In this document: piece by piece, positions 51,190 through 60,175 of the stretch
Layout: every line of letters begins with the position of its first letter
How positions within the stretch are numbered: the stretch's first letter is position 1
Origin: DASZOC01 sp035550975
Lineage (GTDB): Bacteria > Actinomycetota > CADDZG01 > WHSQ01
Direction of reading: 5' to 3'
Assembly: GCA_035550975.1 (NCBI GenBank)
Contig: DASZOC010000016.1
Location: forward strand, 1 to 64,000
Length of the DNA: 64,000 bases
Program-made: the position numbers and the translations under genes
The notes under the pieces: model-generated
What the model was told of the DNA's origin: nothing
The model's input: only the letters and a program-made list of their open reading frames with translations
Databases searched by the model: none

Positions 51190-53571
51190 CTAGTTGTCGT
51201 CGCGGCGAGGAGCGCGCTCGCGGCGCGGCCCCCCTCGGTCGCCTCCGCGATCGCCGCGGTCGTCCCGGCGTGGGCCGCGATCGCCGCGGCCCCGTCCGCG
51301 GTCGCCGCCGTCACGGCGGGGGCCGCGGTCACGGTCGCCGCCACCACCACTGCCCTGGGCCGCAAGCGCACGAGCCTCCTCGATCGTCTTGCCCTCCGCG
51401 ACCTGGCGCTCGAGCCACGCCAGCGGCGTCAGGTTGATGCGTCCCTGACGGTCGATGTCGGTCACCTCGACCTCGATCTGGTCGCCGACGTTCACCGCGT
51501 CTTCGACGCGCTCGATCCGCTCCGCCGAGAGCTTCGAGATGTGGACGAGACCGTCACGGTTCGGAGCGATGTTGACGAACGCTCCGAACGTCGTCGCCTT
51601 GACCACGATCCCGGTGACGCGCTCGCCGACCTCCGGCATACGCGGGTTGACCGTCTCTTCGATCAGGCGGGCTGCTGCTTCTGCCGATTCCTGGTCCGTC
51701 GACCCGATCCTGATCGTGCCGTCGTCGTCGATGTCGATCTCGACACCGGTAGTGGTCGTGATCATGTTGATGTTCTTGCCCTTGGGGCCGATGACCTCGC
51801 CGATCTTGTCCACCGGGACCTGGATCGCGAGAACCCGCGGCGCGTACTCCGCAAGCTCGGCGCGCGGCGTCGAGATCGTCTTGTTCATCTCGCCGATGAT
51901 GTGCAGACGGGCTTTCTGCGCGGCTTCGAGGGCCTCTCGCAGGACCTCCGCAGGCACGCCCGAGATCTTCGTGTCGAGCTGCAGCGCGGTGACGACGTCC
52001 TCGGTGCCGGCGACCTTGAAGTCCATGTCACCGAACGCGTCCTCGTCGCCAAGGATGTCGGTGAGCGGAAGGAACTTGTCCTCTTCGGCGATGAGCCCCA
52101 TCGCTACGCCCCCGACGTGCTTGCCGCCGCGGATGGGGACACCCGCGTCCATCAGCGCGAGCGACGAGCCACACACGCTGGCCATCGAGGTCGAGCCGTT
52201 GGAGCTCATGATCTCGGACACGACGCGGATCGTGTAGGGGAAGTCCGACTTCGGTGGAACGATCGCGCCGATCGCCTTCTCGGCCAGTGCGCCGTGGCCG
52301 ATCTCGCGCCGCTTCGGCCCCCGCATGAACCCGGCTTCACCGGTCGAGTAAGGCGGGAAGTTGTAGTGGTGCATGTAGCGCTTCCGGTCCTCGGGAGACA
52401 GGTCGTCGATCATCTGCTCCATCCGCGCCATGCCGAGGGTCGCGACCGACAGTGCCTGCGTCTCACCCCTGGTGAACAGGCCGGAGCCGTGGACCCGCGG
52501 AAGCACGCCGATCTGAGACCAGATCGGGCGGACTTCGTCGATGCGCCGGCCGTCGAGACGAACGTTCTCGTCGACGACGCGCTTGCGGACGAGCTTCTTG
52601 GTCAGCGAGCGCAGCGCGGCCGAGACCTGAGCGGACTCCTCCGGGAACTCTTCCACGAGCTTCGTCGCGACCTCGCTGCCGATCTCTGCGAGACGCGCCC
52701 TCCGCTCGGCCTTCGCCGTGATCGTGATCGCCTCGGCGATCGCCGATTCGGCCTCCGCTCGGACCCGCTCGAAGATCTCGTCGGTGTAGTCGGAGAAGAG
52801 TTGGTAGTCACCGTCGTCTCCGACCGTGCCCTTCGGCTTGCCGGCCATCTCGACCAGCTCTTGCTGCAGCGAGATCGCCTCGGCGATGTAGGGCTTCGAT
52901 TCCTCGATGCCCTCCGCGAGGAGGTCCTCGTTGGGGGCAGTCGCGCCGGCGTCGATCAGCTCGAAGCAGCGCTCGGAGGCGCCGGCTTCGATCATCATGA
53001 TGTCGACCTCGCCCGAATCGTTCTTACGACCCGCGACGACGAGCTCGATCGTCGACTCTTCTTCCTGCTCGTGCGTCGGGTTCGCGACCCACTGCCCGTC
53101 GATGTGGCTGAGCCGAACGCACCCCACAGGTCCTTCGAACGGCATGTCCGACAGCGACAGCGCCGCCGACGCGGCGTTGACCGACACGATGTCCATCGGG
53201 TTCGACCCGTCGACCGTGAGGGCGGTGATGACGACGTGGACCTCGTTGCGGAACCCGTCGGGGAATGCCGGGCGCATCGGGCGGTCGATCAGACGGCAGA
53301 GAAGGATGCCCTTCTCCGACGCGCGGCCCTCACGCCGGAAGAACCCACCGGGGATCTTGCCGGCCGCGTACATCCGTTCCTCGACGTCGACCGTCAACGG
53401 GAAGAAGTCTCCGCCCGCCCGCGGTGCGGACGACGTCGCCGTCGCGAGCACGGTCGTCTCCCCGACCGACGCGAGTACCGCGCCGCCGGCTTGTCCGGCC
53501 AGACGGCCGGTCTCGAACTTGAAAACCTTGTCGCCGATCTTTCGTTCGACGGACTTCGGCTCTGGTTGCAT
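51190..53571 (-). CDS. pnp: Polyribonucleotide nucleotidyltransferase (PNPase)
   Basis: 3'-5' phosphorolytic RNase, also a 3'-tail polymerase. 793 residues: two RNase PH domains (GGDFFPLTVDVEERMYAAGK, FPYTIRVVSEIMSSNGSTSM), KH domain (PVDKIGEVIGPKGKNIN), S1 domain (GERVTGIVVKATTFGAFVNI) and an Arg/Gly/Asp-rich tail of about 50 residues that likely binds RNA. The ATG at 53571 has AAGGAGG just upstream; the longer frame adds 21 codons without a site. The 214-nt upstream region holds a nested stem that may serve autoregulation. Confidence 0.97.
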   Translation of the reverse strand: MQPEPKSVERKIGDKVFKFETGRLAGQAGGAVLASVGETTVLATATSSAPRAGGDFFPLTVDVEERMYAAGKIPGGFFRREGRASEKGILLCRLIDRPMRPAFPDGFRNEVHVVITALTVDGSNPMDIVSVNAASAALSLSDMPFEGPVGCVRLSHIDGQWVANPTHEQEEESTIELVVAGRKNDSGEVDIMMIEAGASERCFELIDAGATAPNEDLLAEGIEESKPYIAEAISLQQELVEMAGKPKGTVGDDGDYQLFSDYTDEIFERVRAEAESAIAEAITITAKAERRARLAEIGSEVATKLVEEFPEESAQVSAALRSLTKKLVRKRVVDENVRLDGRRIDEVRPIWSQIGVLPRVHGSGLFTRGETQALSVATLGMARMEQMIDDLSPEDRKRYMHHYNFPPYSTGEAGFMRGPKRREIGHGALAEKAIGAIVPPKSDFPYTIRVVSEIMSSNGSTSMASVCGSSLALMDAGVPIRGGKHVGGVAMGLIAEEDKFLPLTDILGDEDAFGDMDFKVAGTEDVVTALQLDTKISGVPAEVLREALEAAQKARLHIIGEMNKTISTPRAELAEYAPRVLAIQVPVDKIGEVIGPKGKNINMITTTTGVEIDIDDDGTIRIGSTDQESAEAAARLIEETVNPRMPEVGERVTGIVVKATTFGAFVNIAPNRDGLVHISKLSAERIERVEDAVNVGDQIEVEVTDIDRQGRINLTPLAWLERQVAEGKTIEEARALAAQGSGGGGDRDRGPRRDGGDRGRGRGDRGPRRDDRGDRGGDRGGPRRERAPRRDDN

Positions 53572-53640
53572 GTGTCTCCTCCTTAGGAAACGAGCACCCT
53601 CTTTTTGGGCGCTCCTTCGTGGGAGGAGAGGCACCAGCCC

Positions 53641-53709
53641 ATCAGTTCTCAGTGGTAAGTCCGTTCGCCGTCGTCACTGGTTCGCGACACGAACGGGCTT
53701 GCGACTGAT
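53641..53709 (-). promoter_or_regulatory. Nested stem-loop in rpsO-pnp leader
   Basis: ATCAGT (53641-53646) pairs with ACTGAT (53704-53709), and inside it AAGTCCGTTCG (53657-53667) pairs with CGAACGGGCTT (53690-53700) with one wobble. The structure lies 70-140 nt before pnp. In other bacteria the pnp leader folds into a stem cut by RNase III for autocontrol; that this stem acts so is inference. No clear terminator was found between rpsO and pnp. Confidence 0.45.
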
Positions 53710-53785
53710 AACCGATCAGACCGGCCCTCTCCTTAGTGCTGACTATCTTCGGTGCCGGGCCGTCTCCTTTCGCTCGGTGCCGGGG

Positions 53786-54055
53786 TTATCGACGCAAGCC
53801 GAGCTTGGCGATGATCGAACGATAGCGCTCGATGTCTTCGCGCCGCAGGTAGTCGAGCAGGCGCTTGCGGCGCCCGACCATACGCAGCAGCCCACGGCGC
53901 GAGTGGTGGTCCTTGGGATGCGTCTTGAGGTGCTCGGTCAGCTCGGTGATGCGCTGCGTGAGGACTGCCACCTGAACCTCGGGCGACCCGGTGTCGCCGT
54001 CGGACCGCGCGTGGTCAGAGATCAGCTTTTGCTTTTCTTCCTTGACCAATGCCAT
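53786..54055 (-). CDS. rpsO: Ribosomal protein S15
   Basis: 89 residues, complete, with the 16S-binding residues in GDTGSPEVQVAVLTQRI and HPKDHHSRRGLLRMVGRR (conserved His-Ser and Arg stretch), ending LIAKLGLRR-like KLGLRR. Upstream of pnp as in most bacteria. It carries the usual basic, helical composition. Confidence 0.97.
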   Translation of the reverse strand: MALVKEEKQKLISDHARSDGDTGSPEVQVAVLTQRITELTEHLKTHPKDHHSRRGLLRMVGRRKRLLDYLRREDIERYRSIIAKLGLRR

Positions 54056-54137
54056 GCGCGCTGCGATCTACCTTTCGTCGTTCCGGGACGCCCGTGGGTC
54101 CGACACTTCCCCTTCGGGCTCGCAGCATCGTACCAGG

Positions 54138-54656
54138 TCACTCCGGCGGGGCCGAGGTGCGCCGCCGGGCCAGGATCGCACGCGCTGTGAGAGCAGAAAC
54201 GAACAGGGAGATGACCGCCACGACCGACATCCACACCTGCCCGTCCCAGTCGGGGGTAAAGGTCGCTACGGCCGCGAAGAAACCGAACGCGCACGCGGCG
54301 TAGATGACGCCGAACAGGACCCCGGACGCGACCGGGCGGTCGTGACCACGCAACCGGAGCAGCCCGGCCGCACCGGCGCCGCCTCCGACGACCGCGCCGA
54401 TACAGGTCCAGATGGCGACCGTGACGATCCCCTCGAACCCGTCGCTGGGTTGGCTGTCGACGTACGCGACCGAGGCGAGCATCGCGAGGAACCCACCGAA
54501 GACTCCGCCGAGGGCTCCGCCTATCGCGGTGGGGACCCATCCCGCGGGGCCGCCGACGCGATGGTCGGCCCGCGGCTCCTCGTCGGGCATGACCATGGGT
54601 CGCCCCTCCCGCGCGTCCGGCTCGGTGGCGTCCGGTGGCCGGGACCTGTCGCTCAT
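54138..54656 (-). CDS. Small multi-pass membrane protein
   Basis: 172 residues: a charged 40-residue start, then about four helices rich in Gly/Ala (AIGGALGGVFGGFLAMLASV, VAIWTCIGAVVGGGAGAAGL, VLFGVIYAACAFGFFAAVA, VAVISLFVSALTARAI). Recognised as no named family. The ATG at 54656 overlaps the DUF2339 stop by 4 bp, so the two are co-translated. The longer frame is rejected as it lies inside DUF2339. Confidence 0.65.
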   Translation of the reverse strand: MSDRSRPPDATEPDAREGRPMVMPDEEPRADHRVGGPAGWVPTAIGGALGGVFGGFLAMLASVAYVDSQPSDGFEGIVTVAIWTCIGAVVGGGAGAAGLLRLRGHDRPVASGVLFGVIYAACAFGFFAAVATFTPDWDGQVWMSVVAVISLFVSALTARAILARRRTSAPPE

Positions 54657-56227
54657 CGGGTGACCTCCTTCGTAGTGAACGGGAACAGCACGGGCTTGAA
54701 GCGGTGGTACATCAAAGAGCACGCCAGCAACAACACGCCGATCCCGACGAAACCGATCAATCTCTGCAGGGTGTCGAGCAGCCACAGGTCGTGGAGCGAC
54801 ATCTTCACGAGAGTTACGCCGAACAACACGAGAGCGACCATGCGCGCGGCTTGCGACCTCACGGCTATGCCTACCGCCAGCATCACGCTCGCATACACCG
54901 ACCACACGCCCGACAGACCGAACTGCAGGTCTGCCGCCCGGGGCATCACCCGGCCCTGGTGCGATACGAACGAGTAGACCTCGAGGCTCAGCCACAGGAT
55001 CGTCAGGAAGCTCGCGGCACCGACGGCAGCGCCGGTGAGGTCGTCCCACAATGCGTCTCTCTCGACGACGACGGCGAGATAGAGAGCCGCTATCACAGTG
55101 ATGAACACGAAGCGCCCGAAGTGGTCGTTGATCGCTCCTACGGGGTCGACCCATGTCAGCGCGAGCTGGACACTCGCAGCCAAAGCGAGGATGCCCCACG
55201 CGGCCCACCGCACCAGATCTTGTTTCACGACAACCGCCACGCCGAACAACAGAAGGGCTTCGACGGCCCAACCGAACGCCATCAGGTCGGTCCCGAGCTC
55301 CACCGGCGACCACAGCGTGAGGAACAACAGCGACATGACGGCGCTCGACGAACCGATCGCGACGTCATCGCGTCCCCGGACGCGAACGACCCACAGGCCC
55401 GCGAGGAACACGAGCGCCATCGCCAGCGTGAACCACCCCCGCAACGGCTCGAGGTCACCCTGAAGCCGGACGAAGACGGCGAAGTAGTAGATCAACCCGT
55501 TAACCGGCACGAACGCCATATCCGACACGCCGTTGTGCTTGCCCACCAACAGGCGGACGTACGGCAGGGCACCGAACATCAGGAAGACCCCCGTTGCGGC
55601 GGCGAGCGACACCTCGGCCCCCGCGTCGCCTACCTCGAAGACGATCCAGCTCGCGGTGAACGCGACCTTCTCGAGGATCGCCCACGGGCGCACGAAGACC
55701 AACACGACCACCGCCAGGTCGATGCACAAGGTGTAGAGGTAGAGGCCGTAAGGCATGTCCGCGCTCGCCCCGGTGACGAATGGGTTGACGAAGCCGCCGA
55801 TCAGCGCGAGTAACGCAAGCGCCTGCGAGTCGTGGCGCAGCGCGAGCGCGCACCCCAAGCCGCTGACGCCGAGGAGACAGACGAATCCGACCGACGGCGC
55901 CACCAGCTGGTAGACGCCTACCGTCGCCCACAGAGTGAGATACATCAGCGCGATGCCTCCGCCGGTGATCGCACCGGCATACGCGGTCCACTCGCGCTTG
56001 CGCGTCCAGTCACCGATGGTCACGAGCACCGAGCTCAGCAGCAACCCCACCATCACGCGCAGCTGGGGGCCGACCCAACCTTGGTCGATCGCGTACTTGA
56101 ATCCGAACCCGGCACCGAGGACGACCGCCAGTGCCCCGATCCGCGGGAACCACTTCCCGATGAGTTCGTCCTCGACCCGGTTGTCCCGGGCCGGATGCGA
56201 AACCGCGTTGCTCATGCGTCGATCCAT
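54653..56227 (-). CDS. DUF2339 polytopic membrane protein
   Basis: 524 residues, about fifteen helices, recognised as DUF2339 by the start ELIGKWFPRIGALAVVLGAG followed by GFGFKYAIDQGWVGP and the GGIALMYLTLWATVGVYQLV segment. Family members are large membrane proteins of unknown function. Begins 1 bp after the acyltransferase gene stop and overlaps the small membrane gene, so the three probably form one unit with an envelope-related role. Confidence 0.85.
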   Translation of the reverse strand: MDRRMSNAVSHPARDNRVEDELIGKWFPRIGALAVVLGAGFGFKYAIDQGWVGPQLRVMVGLLLSSVLVTIGDWTRKREWTAYAGAITGGGIALMYLTLWATVGVYQLVAPSVGFVCLLGVSGLGCALALRHDSQALALLALIGGFVNPFVTGASADMPYGLYLYTLCIDLAVVVLVFVRPWAILEKVAFTASWIVFEVGDAGAEVSLAAATGVFLMFGALPYVRLLVGKHNGVSDMAFVPVNGLIYYFAVFVRLQGDLEPLRGWFTLAMALVFLAGLWVVRVRGRDDVAIGSSSAVMSLLFLTLWSPVELGTDLMAFGWAVEALLLFGVAVVVKQDLVRWAAWGILALAASVQLALTWVDPVGAINDHFGRFVFITVIAALYLAVVVERDALWDDLTGAAVGAASFLTILWLSLEVYSFVSHQGRVMPRAADLQFGLSGVWSVYASVMLAVGIAVRSQAARMVALVLFGVTLVKMSLHDLWLLDTLQRLIGFVGIGVLLLACSLMYHRFKPVLFPFTTKEVTR

Positions 56228-56228
56228 G

Positions 56229-57566
56229 TCAACCTCCGATCGGTGTTCTCGGGGACGTGAGGACGCGGTACCCCGCGACCACGAGCGCTGCGTTGAAGAA
56301 AGGCTGCGTCGGCAGCGCCGTCAGCGACCCGGCGGGGCCAAACGCGAAGCCGAACTGCGCGAATCCGGCGAGGCCCGCGACAAGAGCGACGACACCACCG
56401 GCTACTGCGAAGCGGGGCATCGCGACGCGCCTGTCGGTGACGCCCGCGGCCGACGGACGCTCGAAACGTCCGAAGGCAACGACGAATCCCGCCAGGATCG
56501 TGCTCAACGCGACGAGCCAGAGCGGACGCCACGCCCACCACGCACCGGTCCCACCGACCGGCTGCGGGAAGCCCAGCGGATACAGGACCAGAACGGCCAC
56601 GAGCAGAGCGGTCAGGTGCCAGAGGAACACCGTCATGATCATGGAGTTCGCCGCGATGACGGCGGTCCAGTTGCGCGGCCGCTGCAGCCAGCGAGAGGCG
56701 GCCGGGCGCAGGAGCATCGCGACGCTGACGAGCCACAGCGTCAGGACGATCAGACAGATCGTCGGCGGAGAGTTGTTCGATGCCGCCTCCGATCGCATCC
56801 CCACCATGCTGGGCGAATAGATGCCGCTCCCGGTAAGGAGCGCGAGAACCGACAACGAGGACACCGCCGCTAGTGCGGACAGCCGCCGGGAGAGCCGCAG
56901 CGCGCCGTCGGCGTAGAAGTACCCGAGCTGGTGAGCGAACAGCCACACGAAGGCGAAGTTCAGATAGCCTACGACCGTCAGGTCCCCGGCGATCCTGATG
57001 ACGTCGACGATGGCGGCAGCTGCGAACAACGCGACCAGCACGCGGGCCCCGAACCGCTCGTGGAACGCGGCCATCACCGGCGCAAGGGCAACGACGAGGA
57101 CATAGACCGCGAGGAACCAGAGCGGCTTCGCGAGCAACTCCGTCGCCTTCGACATCGCTTCGAACGACGCGGGTGCGATCGTCGCGGCGATGCCGGCGAC
57201 GATCGTCCACGCCGCAACGAAGACCATCGTGGGGCGCATCAGTCTCGTCGTCCGGGTCCTGAGGTACGTCGCGTAGGTCTCGTTACGCCTGCGGATGCCC
57301 CGCCACGCGACGAGGTTCGAGAAACCTCCGACGAAGAAGAACAGCGGCATCACCTGAAGGACCCAGGTCGCGAGCCAGAGACCGGGGACGACGTCGAGGG
57401 CGCTCGCCCCCTCGAAGCGGGCGCCGTCGAAGTACACGACCGCCATCAGCCAGTGCCCCAGGACTACGACCGCGATGCTGAACGCGCGTAGCAGGTCCAC
57501 GTAGCGGTCGCGCGAATCGGGCGTAGCTGCCGCCATCTCGCCCAGCGTGTTCGACCTGGATGCCAT
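56229..57566 (-). CDS. Acyltransferase_3-family membrane acyltransferase
   Basis: 445 residues with about ten membrane helices. The family hallmark is near the N-terminus: DRYVDLLRAFSIAVVVLGHW, with the catalytic-type His, then VMPLFFFVGGFSNL. Relatives O-acetylate or acylate sugars and cell-wall glycans. The substrate is unknown. First gene of the run with DUF2339. A divergent kinase gene starts 147 bp away. Confidence 0.88.
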   Translation of the reverse strand: MASRSNTLGEMAAATPDSRDRYVDLLRAFSIAVVVLGHWLMAVVYFDGARFEGASALDVVPGLWLATWVLQVMPLFFFVGGFSNLVAWRGIRRRNETYATYLRTRTTRLMRPTMVFVAAWTIVAGIAATIAPASFEAMSKATELLAKPLWFLAVYVLVVALAPVMAAFHERFGARVLVALFAAAAIVDVIRIAGDLTVVGYLNFAFVWLFAHQLGYFYADGALRLSRRLSALAAVSSLSVLALLTGSGIYSPSMVGMRSEAASNNSPPTICLIVLTLWLVSVAMLLRPAASRWLQRPRNWTAVIAANSMIMTVFLWHLTALLVAVLVLYPLGFPQPVGGTGAWWAWRPLWLVALSTILAGFVVAFGRFERPSAAGVTDRRVAMPRFAVAGGVVALVAGLAGFAQFGFAFGPAGSLTALPTQPFFNAALVVAGYRVLTSPRTPIGG

Positions 57567-57713
57567 CCGGGCTCCTTTCTCGATCGGAGATGGCTCTAGG
57601 TTCGTCCGATCCGGCTCCCGCGCCTATCGGCGATCGTCCGGGTTGCGGCGGGAGAACTCCCCATCTCTGTCTGGGTACTTCCGGAACCCGACTCGCGTGA
57701 GAACCTTCGGGCG

Positions 57714-58940
57714 ATGAGCGACCACGCACGGAGCGGCCGGTTGAAGCCGCTCGAGACCCTCAGGGGCGGCTCCCGGTCGCTCGTCACCGGCGCTCTCGTG
57801 TTCCGGTGGGTGTGGCTGCTGTGGATGACGGGTCTGGCCGCTATCGGTCAGGACGAGATGGCACGGGCGTGGCTGGCGTGGCTCTCGATCGGCGCCGCGG
57901 CGTCGTGGACCTTGTGGCTGACGCTCGCGCGCTCGTCGTGGAACACGACGGTCATGCTCTTCGACGTCGCGCTGGCGGTCTGGATGGTCGGCGCGTCCTC
58001 GTTCGTGGTGCAAGAAGGCGAGGTCATCCTCGGCCGCCCCTTCTTCGCCACGGGTTACCCGTTGAGCGCCCCCCTGCTGTGGGGCGCGCTGCGGGGGCCG
58101 GTCGTCGGCGCGATCACCGCAGGCATCCTGGGGGTCGCGCACCTGCTCACGCGCCCGTTGAACGGGATCCCGCTGAACGAGCTGTCGCCGGAGCAGGTCC
58201 AGAACGTCACCGGAGCGATGCTGAACTACATCGTCGCGGGTATAGCCGTCGGGCTGGTCACGCGGTTGTTGCAGAGGTCGGCGCAGGCGCTCGAGGCCGC
58301 GAACGAAGAAGCGCTCCAGCAGCGAGAGCTAAGCGCTCGTCTGGCGGAAAGAGAGTCACTCGCGCGAGCGATCCACGACTCGGTCCTTCAATCGCTGGCT
58401 CTGATCCACAAGCGCGGCAGCGCGCTCGCGACGAGATCTACGGTCGAGCCGCACGAGGTCTCGGAGATCGCCGAGATCGCACGGAGGCAACAGGAGGAGC
58501 TGAGATCAGTCATCTTGCGCGAGCCGGAGCCGTCGCCGACCGGCCGGCTGTCGCTCCGCGATGCTCTCGAAGCGTCGGCGAGGGACGTCGACGGGATAAA
58601 GGTCAACGTAAGCGCGGTCGGGCCGCTGTGGCTTCCGACGCACGTCTCGAACGAGCTCCAGGCCGCGGTGCGGCAGGCCGTGGAGAACGCGGCTCGTCAT
58701 TCCGGAGCCCCTGCGGCGACCGTGTTCGCCGAAGACGACGGGGGTGATGTCGTCGTGACCGTGAGGGACGATGGTGCGGGTTTCACCTACGACGAGGCAC
58801 GGCTGAACGCCGAGGGCAAAGTAGGGATCTCGAAGAGTATGAAGGGAAGGGTCGAGGACCTCGGAGGAACGATGCACATCACGTCGGCGCCCGGCAAGGG
58901 AACGGAGGTCGAGTTCCGGGTGCCGTTGAGCGATGGCTGA
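57714..58940 (+). CDS. Sensor histidine kinase (NarL-type, HisKA_3)
   Basis: 408 residues. Five or so membrane helices (about 22-185) make a MacS/DUF5931-like sensor part, followed by the phospho-acceptor helix ARAIHDSVLQSLALI with His221 and a HATPase_c domain (AVRQAVENAARHSGAP, VTVRDDGAGFTYDE, GKVGISKSMKGRVEDLGG, GKGTEVEFRVP). Translationally coupled to the response regulator with an 8-bp overlap. The signal is unknown; the membrane part suggests an envelope cue. Confidence 0.93.
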   Translation: MSDHARSGRLKPLETLRGGSRSLVTGALVFRWVWLLWMTGLAAIGQDEMARAWLAWLSIGAAASWTLWLTLARSSWNTTVMLFDVALAVWMVGASSFVVQEGEVILGRPFFATGYPLSAPLLWGALRGPVVGAITAGILGVAHLLTRPLNGIPLNELSPEQVQNVTGAMLNYIVAGIAVGLVTRLLQRSAQALEAANEEALQQRELSARLAERESLARAIHDSVLQSLALIHKRGSALATRSTVEPHEVSEIAEIARRQQEELRSVILREPEPSPTGRLSLRDALEASARDVDGIKVNVSAVGPLWLPTHVSNELQAAVRQAVENAARHSGAPAATVFAEDDGGDVVVTVRDDGAGFTYDEARLNAEGKVGISKSMKGRVEDLGGTMHITSAPGKGTEVEFRVPLSDG

Positions 58941-59592
58941 GAACGAGCCGATCCGCGTCCTGGTCGTCGACGACCATCCCGTGTGGCGCAGCGGCGTGCG
59001 CAACGACCTCGAGACGAGCGGTGTCGCCGAGGTCGTGGGCGAGGCCGAGGACGGGGGCGAGGCGATCGAGATGGCGCGCGAGGTCATGCCCGAGGTGGTG
59101 CTGATGGACCTCCAGCTCCCGCAGGTCTCCGGCGTCGACGCGACGCGCCAGATCACGGCCGACTCGCCCCACGTGAAGGTCCTGGTGTTATCGGCTTCGG
59201 GCGAGGAGACTGACGTGTTGGAGGCCGTCAAGGCTGGAGCGTCCGGATACCTGCTGAAGAGCGCTGCATCCGACGAGCTCGTCGCCGCGATCACGCGCGT
59301 GCGCGCGGGCGAACCGGTCTTCACGCCGTCTCTCGCGGGGCTCGTGCTGTCGGAGTTCCGGCGCATAGCAGGCACCGACCCCGCCGAGCCGGAGCTGACC
59401 GCGCGCGAGAACGAGGTCCTGAAACTGGTCGCGAAGGGCTACACGTATCGTGAGATCGGCGAGAAGCTGTTCATCTCGACGAAGACGGTGCAGAACCACG
59501 TGCAGAACATCCTGACGAAGCTTCAGCTCAAGAAGCGCTACGAGCTGATGCGCTACGGGATCCAGAAGGGCCTCGACCGAGCGCCGGATTAG
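58933..59592 (+). CDS. NarL/FixJ-type response regulator
   Basis: 219 residues: REC domain with acidic pair DD at 13-14 and phospho-acceptor Asp59 (VLMDLQLPQVSG), Lys in YLLKSAASD, and a C-terminal LuxR HTH (LTARENEVLKLVAKGYTYRE then ISTKTVQNHVQNILTKLQL). Partner of the preceding kinase. Targets unknown; the nearby divergent membrane operon is a candidate by position. Confidence 0.94.
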   Translation: MAENEPIRVLVVDDHPVWRSGVRNDLETSGVAEVVGEAEDGGEAIEMAREVMPEVVLMDLQLPQVSGVDATRQITADSPHVKVLVLSASGEETDVLEAVKAGASGYLLKSAASDELVAAITRVRAGEPVFTPSLAGLVLSEFRRIAGTDPAEPELTARENEVLKLVAKGYTYREIGEKLFISTKTVQNHVQNILTKLQLKKRYELMRYGIQKGLDRAPD

Positions 59593-59610
59593 CCGGTTCT
59601 ACAGAGCGCG

Positions 59611-60126
59611 TCAGTCGGTGACGGTGAAGGCGGGGCGGTCGTAGCGCCAGCCCCATTCCTCGATGTCAGGACAACCGCCCTCGTTCGTCATCAATGTCGC
59701 CATCGTGGACGCGTCGACGGTCTCCGGGCGCAGCCTCTTCAGTGGTATCGCGAAGCGGACCTTGCCGTTCTCGTCGGTGAGACCGGACCCGTAGAGAGGC
59801 GGGAAGAGGAACTTCTTCGGTTGGATCGTGGTGCTGACGGTGACCCCCTCTTGCGGGATGCTCACCGGCGCGGGCACGACGATGCCGTTGCCGGCCGGGT
59901 CCTCGTGCGCCGGACGGGTGACCGTAACGACGACGACGGCTTTCTCGCTACGGCGGTAGATCTTGCGGGACCACTTCGTCTCGACGTGGAAGGCGTGTAT
60001 GCGCGTCGGCTTCGCGCAAGATCGCGCCGGCGCGGCTCCAACCGGGTCTTCCGCAGCTTGCGCCACTCCGGCCCCCGTCGCGACGAGCGACAGGGACAGT
60101 GCCAGGAACAACGACCTCATCCGCAT
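59611..60126 (-). CDS. Secreted protein of unknown function
   Basis: 171 residues with a signal peptide (LFLALSLSLVATGAGVAQAAE). The mature part has two Cys far apart (RSCAKPT, EGGCPDIEE) that could pair, a beta-rich middle (KAVVVVTVTRPAHEDPAGNG, GVTVSTTIQPKKFLFPP) and an aromatic end (WGWRYDRPAFTV). It recalls bacterial Ig-like or hypothetical calcium/sugar-contact domains, but no family is recognised. Monocistronic, converging on the response-regulator gene with 18 bp between stops. Confidence 0.6.
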   Translation of the reverse strand: MRMRSLFLALSLSLVATGAGVAQAAEDPVGAAPARSCAKPTRIHAFHVETKWSRKIYRRSEKAVVVVTVTRPAHEDPAGNGIVVPAPVSIPQEGVTVSTTIQPKKFLFPPLYGSGLTDENGKVRFAIPLKRLRPETVDASTMATLMTNEGGCPDIEEWGWRYDRPAFTVTD

Positions 60127-60175
60127 TACCAGAGGGTTCTACCCGACGGCGGCGGGTCCTCCACGTGCAGGCCCG

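Noticed and set aside
49528..53586. A 1352-codon plus-strand open frame
   Set aside because: It is antisense to dapB, the M16 peptidase and pnp, all of which have clear family motifs; long antisense frames are common in high-GC DNA and the translation shows no domain.
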